A DNA stretch of 64,000 bases from Timema cristinae (GCA_039000515.1 JBCFYV010000012.1:121728605-121792604); one strand, 5' to 3'. Counted from the first letter of the stretch, positions 33,010-44,108 are shown. A program made the numbers and translations. The notes: a model not told the origin generated them from the sequence alone.

Positions 33010-36000
33010 GAGCAGCGGCCAGTGATAGACTTACCTTCCTGTAGATGAGCGAGCCGCAGCCAGTGATAGACTTACCTTCCTGTAGATGAGCGAGCAGCAG
33101 CCAGTGATAGACTTACCTTCCTGTAGATGAGCGAGCTGCAGCCAGTGATAGACTTACCTTCCTGTAGAGGAGCGAGCAGCGGCCAGTGATAGACTTACCT
33201 TCCTGTAGATGAGCGAGCAGCGGCCTGTGATAGACTTATCTTCCTGTAGAAGAGCGAGCAGCAACCAGCGATAGACTTACCTGCCTGTAGAGGAGCGAGC
33301 AGCGGCCAGTGATAGACTTACCTTCCTGTAGATGAGCGAGCAGCAGTCAGTGATAGACTTACCTTCCTGTAGAGGAGCGAGCAGCGGCCAGTGATAGACT
33401 TACCTTCCTGTAGATGAGCGAGCTGCAGTCAGTGATAGACTTACCTGCCTGTAGAGGAGCGAGCAGCGGCCAGTGATAGACTTACCTTCCTGTAGATGAG
33501 CGAGCAGCAGTCAGTGATAGACTTACCTTCCTGTAGAGGAGTGAGCAGCGGCCAGTGATAGACCTACCTTCCTGTAGAGGAGCGAGCAGCGGCCAGTGAT
33601 AGACTTACCTTCCTGTAGATGAGCGAGCAGCAACCAGTGATAGACTCACCTTCCTGTAGATGAGCGAGCAGTGGCCAGTGATAGACTCACCTTCCTGTAG
33701 ATGAGCGAGCTGCAGCCAGTGATAGACTTACCTTCCTGTAGATGAGCGAGCAGCGGCCTGTGATAGACTCACCTTCCTGTAGATGAGCGAGCAATGGCCA
33801 GTGATAGACTCACCTTCCTGTAGATGAGCGAGCTGCAGCCAGTGATAGACTTACCTTCCTGTAGATGAGCGAGCAGCAACCAGTGATAGACTCACCTTCC
33901 TGTAGATGAGCGAGCAGTGGCCAGTGATAGACTCACCTTCCTGTAGATGAGCGAGCTGCAGCCAGTGATAGACTTACCTTCCTGTAGATGAGCGAGCAGC
34001 GGCCTGTGATAGACTCACCTTCCTGTAGATGAGCGAGCAGTGGCCAGTGATAGACTCACCTTCCTGTAGATGAGCGAGCTGCAGCCAGTGATAGACTTAC
34101 CTTCCTGTAGAGGAGCAAGCAGCGGCCTGTGATAGACTTACCTTCCTGTAGATGAGCGAGCAGCGGCCTGTGATAGACTTATCTTCCTGTAGAGGAGCGA
34201 GCAGCAACCAGCGATAGACTTACCTTCCTGTAGATGAGCGAGCAGCAGCCAGTGATAGACTTACCTTCCTGTAGATGAGCGAGCAGCGGCCAGTGATAGA
34301 CTCACCTTCCTGTAGATGAGCGAGCAGTGGCCAGTGATAGACTCACCTTCCTGTAGATGAGCGAGCTGCAGCCAGTGATAGACTTACCTTCCTGTAGATG
34401 AGCGAGCAGTGGCCAGTGATAGACTCACCTTCCTGTAGATGAGCGAGCAGCGGCCTGTGATAGACTTACCTTCCTGTAGATGAGCGAGCAGCGGCCAGTG
34501 ATAGACTCACCTTCCTGTAGATGAGCGAGCAGTGGCCAGTGATAGACTCACCTTCCTGTAGATGAGCGAGCAGCGGCCAGTGATAGACTTACCTTCCTGT
34601 AGATGAGCGAGCAGCGGCCTGTGATAGACTTACCTTCCTGTAGATGAGCGAGCAGCAGCCAGTGATAGACTTACCTTCCTGTAGATGAGCGAGCAGCGGC
34701 CAGTGATAGACTTACCTTCCTGTAGAGGAGCGAGCAGTGGCCAGCGATAGACTTACCTTCCTGTAGATGAGCGAGCTGCAGCCAGTGATAGACTTACCTT
34801 CCTGTAGATGAGCGAGCAGCAACCAGTGATAGACTCACCTTCCTGTAGATGAGCGAGCAGTGGCCAGTGATAGACTCACCTTCCTGTAGATGAGCGAGCT
34901 GCAGCCAGTGATAGACTTACCTTCCTGTAGATGAGCGAGCAGCGGCCTGTGATAGACTCACCTTCCTGTAGATGAGCGAGCAGTGGCCAGTGATAGACTC
35001 ACCTTCCTGTAGATGAGCGAGCTGCAGCCAGTGATAGACTTACCTTCCTGTAGATGAGCGAGCAGTGGCCAGTGATAGACTTATCTTCCTGTAGATGAGC
35101 GAGCAGCAGTCAGTGATAGACTTACCTTCCTGTAGAGGAGCGAGCAGTGGCCAGTGATAGACTTACCTTCCTGTAGATGAGCGAGCAGTGGCCAGTGATA
35201 GACTCACCTTCCTGTAGATGAGCGAGCAGCGGCCTGTGATAGACTTACCTTCCTGTAGATGAGCGAGCAGTGGCCAGTGATAGACTCACCTTCCTGTAGA
35301 TGAGCGAGCAGTGGCCAGTGATAGACTCACCTTCCTGTAGATGATCGAGCAGCGGCCAGTGATAGACTTACCTTCCTGTAGATGAGCGAGCAGCGGCCAG
35401 TGATAGACTTACCTTCCTGTAGAGGAGTGAGCAGCGGCCAGTGATAGACTTATCTTCCTGTAGAGGAGTGAGCAGCGGCCAGTGATAGACTTACCTTCCT
35501 GTAGAGGAGCGAGCAGCGGCCAGTGATAGACTTACCTTCCTGTAGATGAGCGAGCAGCGGCCAGTGATAGACTCACCTTCCTGTAGATGAGCGAGCTGCA
35601 GCCAGTGATAGACTTACCTTCCTGTAGATGAGCGAGCAGCGGCCAGTGATAGACTCACCTTCCTGTAGATGAGCGAGCAGCGGCCAGTGATAGACTCACC
35701 TTCCTGTAGATGAGCGAGCAGCGGCCAGTGATAGACTCACCTTCCTGTAGATGAGCGAGCAGTGGCCAGTGATAGACTCACCTTCCTGTAGAGGAGCGAG
35801 CAGCGGCCAGTGATAGACTTACCTTCCTGTAGATGAGCGAGCTGCAGCCAGTGATAGACTCACCTTCCTGTAGATGAGCGAGCAGCGGCCAGTGATAGAC
35901 TCACCTTCCTGTAGAGGAGCGAGCAGCGGCCAGTGATAGACTTACCTTCCTGTAGATGAGCGAGCAGCGGCCAGTGATAGACTCACCTTCCTGTAGATGA

Positions 36001-36108
36001 GCGAGCAGTGGCCAGTGATAGACTCACCTTCCTGTAGAGGAGCGAGCAGCGGCCAGTGATAGACTTACCTTCCTGTAGATGAGCGAGCAGCAGCAGTGAT
36101 AGACTTAC
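33010..36108 (-). repeat. 41-bp tandem array of exon C end plus splice donor
   Basis: About 75 head-to-tail copies of a 41-bp unit. Read on the gene strand, each copy is 23 nt of exon C end (finishing ATCTACAGGAAG) followed by 18 nt of intron start (GTAAGTCTATCACTGGCC). Variants carry GTGAGT or GTAAGA at the donor and Leu/Gln-type differences in the exonic part. The array fills the intron between exons C and D except for about 60 bp next to the exon D acceptor. Almost every unit keeps a good 5' splice-site consensus. Confidence 0.95.
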
Positions 36109-36313
36109 CTTCCTGTAGATGAGTGAGCAGCAACCAGTCTTCACCCTTAGCGCCACATGAGAAGCGTTCTGCATGTAATGAGCATTGAGGAGACTTGTCA
36201 ACGCCGTGTTGGCCACCAGCACGCCTGCGTACAAATAGGCATCGTCCCTGAGGTGCGCGTGGTTGGGATGGAAGCACCTGAGGAGTTGGCCCAGTAGCAG
36301 GGGCTGCGCCAGT
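36109..36313 (-). CDS. ABCC4-like transporter exon C (TMD1, TM1-TM2)
   Basis: Acceptor GGTCCTCCAG and first donor GTAAGT. The 205-bp exon reads LAQPLLLGQLLRCFHP, then AYLYAGVLVANTALTSLLNA (TM2), and ends ALRVKTGCCSLIYRK. These match the family landmarks 'xxPLLLGxLIxYF' and 'G[MA]xLRVAxCxxIYRK'. Length gives phase 2 in and phase 0 out, as needed for exons B and D. The donor is the first of about 75 near-identical donors, because the last 23 exon bases plus 18 intron bases form the 41-bp unit of the adjoining array. Using a later donor would add 41 bp per unit and keep frame only for multiples of three units. Confidence 0.93.
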
Positions 36314-36474
36314 CTGGAGGACCAGATCATTTAAGGGTCTGCGAACTTTAACCTTGGTGGTGAGGGGGTAGCAGCTGGGAAGCACGTTTACCTGCTCACT
36401 CAGATCACTGCTTCAACTCAAGTAGTTTAGTTATATTGCACCCAACAGTGCAACGACTCACCAGTACAGTAAAC

Positions 36475-36477
<3 letters not shown>

Positions 36478-36529
<52 letters not shown>
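36478..36529. repeat. (AT)n microsatellite
   Basis: About 26 uninterrupted AT units. Confidence 0.97.
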
Positions 36530-36531
<2 letters not shown>

Positions 36532-36830
36532 TAAAGCAATTTCGAGAAAATTTATTTTTCTCTTTTTGCCTTTCAGTAAACTACCCTTAAAATTAGACAT
36601 TAAATTAGACATCTAATTCCAAAAAACCCTCCCTCGGGGGACCTTATGAACACCCCACATACCAAGTTACAGCCCAATCTGTTAAATAGTTTCAGTTCTA
36701 TCCCAAACAACTTATTTTGGTTTCAGGGGGTCGTGAAACGCCAACATTTTATCAAAATATCGAGTTAGATTTTTTTTTTCAACAATCACAATACTTTCTC
36801 TCCGAGGTGTCGAAATACAGTAACTAGAAA
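36530..36830 (+). repeat. ACAGACAG-family repeat, truncated
   Basis: Starts at the TTTTTGCCTTTCAGTAAACT block, includes CCTCGGGGGACCTTATGAAC and ends at CACAATACTTTCTCTCCGAG. The upstream half is missing and the ACAG tract is lost. Confidence 0.7.
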
Positions 36831-36889
36831 TAATATATGAAAAATTAATATACTAATGTGATGGTAGTGATGTCTATAATAAGAGATAT

Positions 36890-37965
36890 GTTTTAAGTGA
36901 GACGGTCGTATCAGAAACCTGGGTTAGTTTAAATAGGACCTGGGTCGATACCAGGGTGGGCTGCCTGCGCTTGCTAGTTACAGTTCACGCTTGTGCACAA
37001 AATTCAAATTATTGGCCGGATGTACATTGGGGGGGAGAAGGGGTGATATTACCTAAATGATTTCCACTTCTCTCTTAAAGTAAATAGGGGTAATCTTTCT
37101 CTAAATAATACATATATAAAAACTGTATTTATTTTCTGATAGCATTGGGCGCAGTGAAAAAATTATTAAAAACCAGGATTTGAACTCTTGTAGGCGATCA
37201 AGATGGCGTGATGATGGTCCCAGGGACAAAAATTGGGTTCAAACCGTGCGAAAGGTTGAAAGCCACTGCTCTAATAAATTTTATTCATAGTAATATTATT
37301 TTAAAATAGTACAATATGTATAAGATCCTACCTCCCCCGTCGCAAATTGTACAAAAATAATTCAAATAAAGAGAATACATAGTCTATTTAACATTACCAA
37401 GAAATCAAATTATTGTAAATGACTTGTTTGTTAGTAATAAGGTTTTCTTTTAAACTATTAACTATTTTATCTGGTCCTTATATTACCTTTAACTATAAAA
37501 TTAAAAGATGTGTGGTTACAAATATATACCGATAGTGTTTGGATTGCGCGCGTGCTAGTATGCTAAGATACTAGCGCTTTTTTACTTCAATGGCTGATCA
37601 CTGGAACTAAAGAGAAGCTAGACCAGTATATCTTAGACCTTGGACTGTAGTAAAGATAAGAACATAAAGGGAGCGAGGTCAACTGTTAATAGAACTACTA
37701 GTAAGAGTATAACATTCAAAACATATTGAGAATTAAAATTGTTGTATTATATACCATTTGGATTCATTTCTGTTTCAGATAATCCAACAGATATATTTAG
37801 ATAATCTGACAAATAGTTTTTCTTTTAGTTTTAATTTTCTTCTACCTGGTATCTCGTGATTCGAGATTTTATTGTAACCTTGGATCTGGTATTTCCTAAA
37901 GTAGTTCTCAAGCGTCACTTTGTTATGATGACGGAATTACACTAGGTATGATTTTAATTTATATC
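36890..37965. other. intron B-C sequence with decayed SINE B
   Basis: 36900-37110 resembles SINE B (GACCTGGGTCGATACCAGGG, then TGATTTCCACTTCTCTCTTA and AATAGGGGTAATCTTTCTCT). The remainder is AT-rich with no recognised gene. Confidence 0.5.
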
Positions 37966-37969
37966 TCAC

Positions 37970-38104
37970 CTTAATATGACATTACAGAACAAATTGATGA
38001 AACCCAAATATATTAATTCCCAAGCAAAGGTTTTAAAGAGAGTTCTTGACAATTTTGGAGCTCGACCAGCCTTTATTGCATTCTTATATTCCTTGCTCCA
38101 AGCT
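37970..38104 (-). CDS. ABCC4-like transporter exon B (start of TMD1, TM1)
   Basis: Acceptor TTTTGTTACAG, donor GTGAGA. The exon reads AWSKEYKNAIKAGRAPKLSR followed by TLFKTFAWELIYLG and FINLFCNVIL. This parallels the family 'FWxKE...KPSLxxAIxKxFWxxYLxLG' region that leads into the first membrane helix. The hydrophobic stretch LIYLGFINLFCNVIL is TM1. The exon starts by completing the Lys codon split from exon A and ends in phase 2 (AG), which exon C completes to Arg. The reading frame is intact throughout. Phase agreement on both sides makes this assignment strong. Confidence 0.9.
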
Positions 38105-38269
38105 CTGTAACAAAATATACGGTGTCTTATAGATAGTAAGGTAGGTAATATATAGGTATTATCAACTAACAAAGCTTGACACTAGTATTTTATAGGTGAA
38201 TAGGTTGGTAAGAGAGAGGTATTATCAATGAACACAGCTTGATACTAATGTTTTTGTGGGTGATTAGAT

Positions 38270-38420
38270 TGTAAAGCTACTATCACACACACGACACTTG
38301 CTTGTACCAGAAATCAAATGTGCTAGCTAGCGCCTAGATATCTGTATACTAGCTAGTACAATAGAAACGGAACTAGATTATTCACACGCTGCTAGTTTGG
38401 TACTATATTCTAGTGCAAAT
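38270..38420. mobile_element. short dispersed repeat with ACACGACACTTGCT end
   Basis: TATCACACACACGACACTTG, then CTTGTACCAGAAATCAAATG and TGCTAGCTAGCGCC resemble the reverse complement of 60120-60240. Low-copy MITE-like element of unknown class. Confidence 0.5.
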
Positions 38421-38729
38421 ATTTATAGAACGTCAGAGATTAATTTTGGTTGCAACAGCTGCATTAATTATTAATGATTATATTGAAACTTATGAAAAGG
38501 AGCGTAGGAAAATAATATGGACACGGGACTGGCTGGAAAGATGAAATAATAGTCGCGGGATGCTACAAATGATACATTCGGGGTGACACTAACGTTTAGT
38601 ATCTCGCTAAATAGTTTGATTTATCAGTTGACTATTCTTTCAGTGCTGTAAAGTATGTCTTATAATTAGATAAAGTTTAAAACTGCATAAAGAATATCCA
38701 GGAGAGACTGAAAGGTTTTCTGATACCTG

Positions 38730-39290
38730 AACGGGTCTACGTCAAGGTTTACTGTGCATTCCCACGTTCATCGAAAAACAAAGGCAGAACAGAAACGTGG
38801 TCATGTGACGAGCTCTAAGCCAATCACAAGATTTCCACCTCATCGGCGCGAGCTGTTCTGCTAAAGTTCAACTCATCTCTACTTCGTCCGCTCTGTCCGA
38901 GATGTTCATCACGGGAGAACCAATCAAATCTCAGAACCAATCATCTAAAATCAAAGCGCATGTGCATTTGACAGCGCATGCGCTGTAGAGATAACAGCAA
39001 GCAGACAACTTTGTTTGTCCGTTGTGAAGAGATTTGAAATAACTCTTTAATGGAAAGCGTGTAGATCGATGTATCTGATTGTTCCAAGACGACACCGCAT
39101 TATAATTTGAACATCCATCGGGGAAATGATCTTAAAAATATATATATATTTATACTAGAAAATAAAATATGTCAATAATCAGCTATTTATATTTAGCGTT
39201 GCAATGCATCATGGGTACACAAATAGCGTGTGAATTTCTGCTCCACTCAAACAGATTCTGTTCTCTATTTTCGCAAATGTGTGAATAAAG
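38730..39290. mobile_element. dispersed repeat with promoter-like motifs, copy 2
   Basis: Second copy of the 15.5-16.06 kb repeat: TCATGTGACGAGCTCTAAGC, then CAATCACAAGA; later GAAAATAAAATATGTCAATA and TGCATCATGGGTACAC. Adds AGCGCATGCGCTG (NRF-1-like palindrome). It ends about 10 bp from the exon A donor side. Confidence 0.65.
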
Positions 39291-39302
39291 ATTTACACTA
39301 AC

Positions 39303-39413
39303 TTTTCCAGTTGATCACCAACAATTTTCGAGTGGTCTTTCTCCAACGGCGTGTAAAATCTTTCTCTTCCAGGTCCTTCCGGATAGCCTTTTCGCAAGAA
39401 GGCTATGATCCAC
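39303..39413 (-). CDS. ABCC4-like transporter exon A (N-terminal cytosolic segment)
   Basis: Most upstream exon I can place of an MRP4-type ABC subfamily C transporter, a plasma-membrane ATP-driven exporter of organic anions in this family. It follows an acceptor (TTCTCACAG) and ends at donor GTTAGT. It reads W-I-I-A-F-L-R-K-G-Y, then FYTPLEKDHSKIVGDQLEK, matching the family stretch 'WLNPLFKxGxxRxLEExDxYxxLPEDxS...'. Between about 39381 and 39355 the family-like residues (RKDLEEKD) appear only in another frame, so a +1 and a -1 indel compensate each other. It ends in phase 2 (AA of a Lys codon), which fits exon B. The true start codon and first exon were not found upstream. Family identity is confident; orthology to ABCC4 is inferred from exon-by-exon similarity recalled from the family. 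Confidence 0.82.
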
Positions 39414-39839
39414 CTGTGAGAACAGAATCGAGCTTCTTTGTACATAATCCTTAGACAAAGACAATTAAAACAACATACACTCAGTCTCAGAGAAGTTTCG
39501 CTGTGCATACTTGATGACAAGCTTTAGTAAACGCACTGAGATCTCTTTCAATTTGTTCATGATAAAGTACTTACAAATGGAAGATTTATAAAAACAATAT
39601 CTCTTCAATATGTTCATTGTAAGGCTAAAATCTGAGAGAGATGCGTTTCTTGGGTTGGCATATGTTCTCTTTAATATACGGATTCTGAAATGAGAATAAC
39701 GATTGAAGGTTGCTGTATTATTGGTTGATGTTTTTTTTACACCTCCTTACATACGAATGATAACTCTCTTTTAGGAAAGTAAATTACTTACAATTGCTGA
39801 ATAAATATATATTGGAACCAATAATTGTTAATTTATATA

Positions 39840-40992
39840 CCTCACTTTAATACGAACTAGGACCTCACTTACAATTACCTAACTAGCACACTCTCACTTA
39901 CAATTCCTAACTAGCACATCTCACTTAAAATTACTAACTACGAATCTCACTTACAATTCCTAACTGCAACTCTCACTTTACAATTACCTAACTAGCGACA
40001 CTCTCACTTACAATTACCTAACTAGCGACACTCTCACTTACAATTACTAACTAGCGACACTCTCACTTACAATTACCTAACTAGCGACATCTACTTTCAT
40101 TTACAATTACCTAACTAGCGACACTCTCACCTTACAATTACCTAACTAGCGACACTCTCACTTTACAATTAACTAACTAGCGACACTCTCACTTACAATT
40201 ACCTAACTAGCGTACACTCTCACTTACAATTACCTAACTAGCGACACTCTCACTTACAATTACCTAACTAGCGACACTCTCACCTTACAATTACCTAACT
40301 AGCTACACTCTCACCTTACAATTACCTAACTAGCGACACTCTCATTTACCAATTTACTAGTAACTACGACACTCTCACTTTTACATTACTAACTACGACA
40401 CTCTCACTTTTACAATTAACTAACTAGCGACACTTCACCTTACAATACTAACATACGAACTCTCACTTTACAATTACCTGAACTATACAATCTCACTTTA
40501 CATTGCCTGGAACTAGTACATTCTCATTACAATATTGAATAACTAAATTCATTTAATTGCTGAAAGTGCTACTTCATTTATAATTACCTAACTAGCGACA
40601 CTCTCACTTTACAATTACCTAACTAGCGACACTCTCACCTTACAATTACCTAACTAGCTACACTCTCACATTACAATTACCTAACTAGCGACACTCTCAC
40701 CTTACAATTACCTAACTAGCTACACTCTCACATTACAATTACCTAACTAGCGACACTCTCACCTTACAATTACCTAACTAGCTACATTCTCACATTACAA
40801 TTACCTAACTAGCGACACTCTCACCTTACAATTACCTAACTAGCTACACTCTCACATTACAATTACCTAACTAGCTACACTCTCACATTACAATTACCTA
40901 ACTAGCGACACTCTCACCTTACAATTACCTAACTAGCTACACTCTCACATTACAATTACCTAACTAGCTACACTCTCACATTACAATTACCA
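39840..40992. repeat. 30-bp minisatellite upstream of exon A
   Basis: About 38 copies of ACCTAACTAGCGACACTCTC plus ACTTACAATT. On the gene strand each regular unit holds AATTGTAAGTGAGAG, a donor-like GTAAGT. Units at 40350-40560 are ragged; the right half shows a two-unit alternation (GCGACACTCTCACCTTACA and GCTACACTCTCACATTACA). Confidence 0.95.
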
Positions 40993-40999
40993 GGGTATA

Positions 41000-42460
41000 G
41001 TGACACACTCAACTAAATGTTTCCCCAAAATTAGTTACAGTGTATCAATACTAAGGTCACAGTCCAGCTATCAAAGAATGTACCTGCTCATCCAAACAAT
41101 GAAACAATTATCATACATTTTATCTCCTGCAGTAATTACTTTCATAACCCGTCCTGGAGAGACTTTCGCATCAATTACAACCTTATCGAACCTTTAAAGG
41201 TTACACTAACCGGTCATACTTGTTGCTATCTATGTCGGCTGTACTCAGGGTTGCCTATAATACAGGGCACCCAATTATCGCACTATACCCGTGTTTTAAC
41301 AACTTTTACTAATTAAAACCTTATAATTAATATCAAGATATTTCTTTAAATTACTTTACCATTTTTGAATGAGCAGACAATATAAAAAAACAAATTGAAT
41401 TTTGTGTGAAAGTGATTAATTGGATTTTTATATGGGAATAATAATCAATTATGTTGGTTTTAATTAGAGTTAATGATACACAAACTATACATATTTTTAA
41501 TCAGAAGTAGACTACATTGTTCTTTAAAGAAAATTATCATAAAAAATACGACCAACTGAACTATTATAATTTTATTCTTAACATTCCTTATTTAAAAAAA
41601 TGGTGTGTGTAGTACTTATGTACGCGCGCGAGAAGTTATACTTCTTTGGCATCATTAAAAATAGTTTTTAATTGCATGCAAATAATTAATTACAATAAAA
41701 TGATAATATTTAGTATTAATTATGTTAAATAATAATATTTTAATTTATATCAATAAATAATACATACGAATAGTTAACCTCAATTATATTGTAGCACTTG
41801 AAAAAGTCTATAAGCACTATTTTTTTCACTAATATTTACGAGTAGTAAATAATATTAATCAAAATATTCAATTTAAATCACTACTGAATATAATTTATTA
41901 GCACATATATAATTCGCACTTGTATGAAACTAAAACACGTGTTGTGAATGTATAAACTAGAAACATGTGGATAAATATTATATATATGAAAACAGTGATC
42001 AGAGGCGACGAGCGTACCATAGAGAAAGGAATAATATAGTATACATTTCTCTATGAGCGTACCAACATGCGCGACTAACAGAGGTTCTATTTCTATTTTG
42101 TTGGTAGCTTTTTTTTTCGAGACTTAGTGAGCGGTTTACCTTCAACCTGTTACTTTTGTGTTACAGTGATGCGCGCGCATCTTAAAATTTCACTCTCGTC
42201 ATTTTTTCATAACGCGCCTAAAGAAGTATAACTTCAAAAATCAGAAATTTCCAGTCCAGAAAAATGATTTCATTCCACCAGAGACCATTGGTAAAGAAGT
42301 TGTTTGGTCTGGCTTTGATGAATGTCATACTTTGACCAAAGGGAAATATTTAGAACTAGCACAAGTACCCTGCGTCGTTTCAGGAAGCAACGTAATGGAT
42401 TGCCTGGTTACCTGGGGGCAACTCCTTCCTATACTTCAAACAAACAGAAACCCACATTGG
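41000..42460. other. AT-rich sequence, no gene seen
   Basis: No recognisable coding region. It includes the 37-bp inverted-repeat insertion at 42018-42054. The first coding exon of the ABC gene was sought here and not found. Confidence 0.5.
42018..42054. mobile_element. 37-bp micro-MITE with 8-bp target duplication
   Basis: The inverted repeat ATAGAGAAA...TTTCTCTAT forms the ends of a 37-bp insert. It is flanked on both sides by GAGCGTAC (42010-42017 and 42055-42062), a perfect 8-bp direct repeat. Direct repeats outside inverted repeats are the mark of a transposition event, here extremely short. Confidence 0.65.
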
Positions 42461-42706
42461 TGGCCGTGTGGTCTAAGGCGCTTCAATCGCAGTAGACTAG
42501 ACTACCGATGATCGAGGATATTGAGGTTCAAATCTCGGTCAGGTGTACTGAGGTTGATTTATATAAAATGTATTTTTACGCTCTCCCTCCACGCAAATGG
42601 GGTACGATCTCTATAAATATAACCTTCTTAATCCCTAAAACCGTTAGTGTAATTAGTAAATAAGCGTATAGTCTGAACAGGTAGTAAGACGCGGTAGTAA
42701 AAAAAA
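42460..42706 (+). mobile_element. SINE family B copy
   Basis: Head GGTGGCCGTGTGGTCTAAGG, B-box AGGTTCAAATCTCGGTC, body TACGCTCTCCCTCCACGCAA, tail GCGTATAGTCTGAACAGGTA and GACGCGGTAGTAA. Confidence 0.9.
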
Positions 42707-43261
42707 TATCATTTTATTTATTCCGAACAATTTTTTAATTTAATCAATTTAGGAGAATCAAATTCAAATATTAAAGTTCTGCTTCTAAGTACACATGTTG
42801 GTGCAAAGGACTTATCAGTTTTAAAATGTCAGACTTCTTCTTGAGGTAGATATTGCACACCAATCACGACAGACACAAAACGCTTCATTTTATTAATATA
42901 GATCTAAGAATTTTATATCTACCGTAATTTTTATATTCATATCACTCAAGCTCTAGTAGATTCTTTTTTACTGTTTCATAGCTGGAAAAAGTTATTTATT
43001 TACAGACTTTTAGTAATAAAATACAACTTTTTATTTTTAAAAACTAAAATCAAACCATTTTATTTTGCCACAAATCAGTGTCTCTACTTATAGCTATTAC
43101 ACTTGGAGAAACTTCGAGCCCCGATGAGACCAGTATCTTACTTTCCAAGCGTTAAGGTGGGACGAAAGGCGACGCGAGAAAAAGTCAGTTTTTTTTTTGT
43201 AGTTTTTAGGGCAACTTATTTGTTGGTCCAAATAAATAAAATACTACTCCAGTACAAAACT

Positions 43262-43440
43262 ATAATTTAATTTTCTTCACATGGTGACATTAAAATTTCT
43301 TGATTTCTGTCAAAGGTGTTCTGTAATATAATGACAACTTTTTCCATTCATTTAAAAAGTTTGTCATCTAATGCCACTACGCTCATGACAGATATTCAAC
43401 AATTGTTGATATAAACATGCGAAGAAATTAAACTCTGTTT
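43262..43440. mobile_element. palindromic MITE, copy 3
   Basis: Shares AAAAAGTTTGTCATCTAATG and GACAGATATTCAACAATTGT with copy 2. The left arm (TTTTCTTCACATGGTGACAT) has diverged more than the right. Confidence 0.8.
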
Positions 43441-43856
43441 CTAGTGGAGAAATATTTGACTTATTTTTTACAAAAAAAAGTTTTGCCATTAAAACTGCAA
43501 AAATACCGTCTTTTCATCACGTCCTTTCCATAGCACCTTGGGTGCTGTCTAGCTTATATACGAACAAGGTTATAGGCACCCAGAAATAGGTGCCGTCTTT
43601 TTAAGAAGTAGTTTGTCAATTAAAGTATATGTTTCATGGCTAAATAGAGGGGGAGGACGTCCACATGTCCGTATATAGTTATCAAACTTACATTTAAATT
43701 ATTATAATTACAATAAAATAAAATAAAAAAAAGTTCACCTCATTTTTAACAACGTCTATTGAAATATCTGGAAAATACAAGGTCAAAGTAAATGATTAGA
43801 AACATAACGTTCAATTTTCTTTGTAAAGGTTTTTTATAAAATAAAAACATATTACC

Positions 43857-44108
43857 CACCTCGGTGGCGTAGTTAGCTAACGCGCTAGTTTTGTGTTGAG
43901 CTATACTGCCTAGGACGGGGAGATTGATGTTCGAATCTCGGTCGAGGGAACTGGGGTGGTTTTCCCTAAATGGTTTCACCACTCTCCCTCCACGAAAAAG
44001 AGGGTTCACTTCCTCTAAGTTCGACCTTCCCATTTCCTAATCCATTAAGGTAATTATTACTTAAGCGTATAAACCGAACGGGTAGTAAGACGCGATGATA
44101 GATAAAAT
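43857..44108 (+). mobile_element. SINE family B copy
   Basis: Head CCTCGGTGGCGTAGTTAGCT, B-box ATGTTCGAATCTCGGTCG, body CACCACTCTCCCTCCACG, tail GCGTATAAACCGAACGGGTA ending GACGCGATG. Confidence 0.92.

Noticed and set aside
33010..36108. CRISPR-like array (regular short repeats)
   Set aside because: Units are contiguous, with no unique spacers, and the genome is eukaryotic.
40990..41200. Missing first coding exon of the ABC gene next to the 30-bp array
   Set aside because: No frame here reads like an ABCC N-terminus; stops occur in all frames near the array edge.
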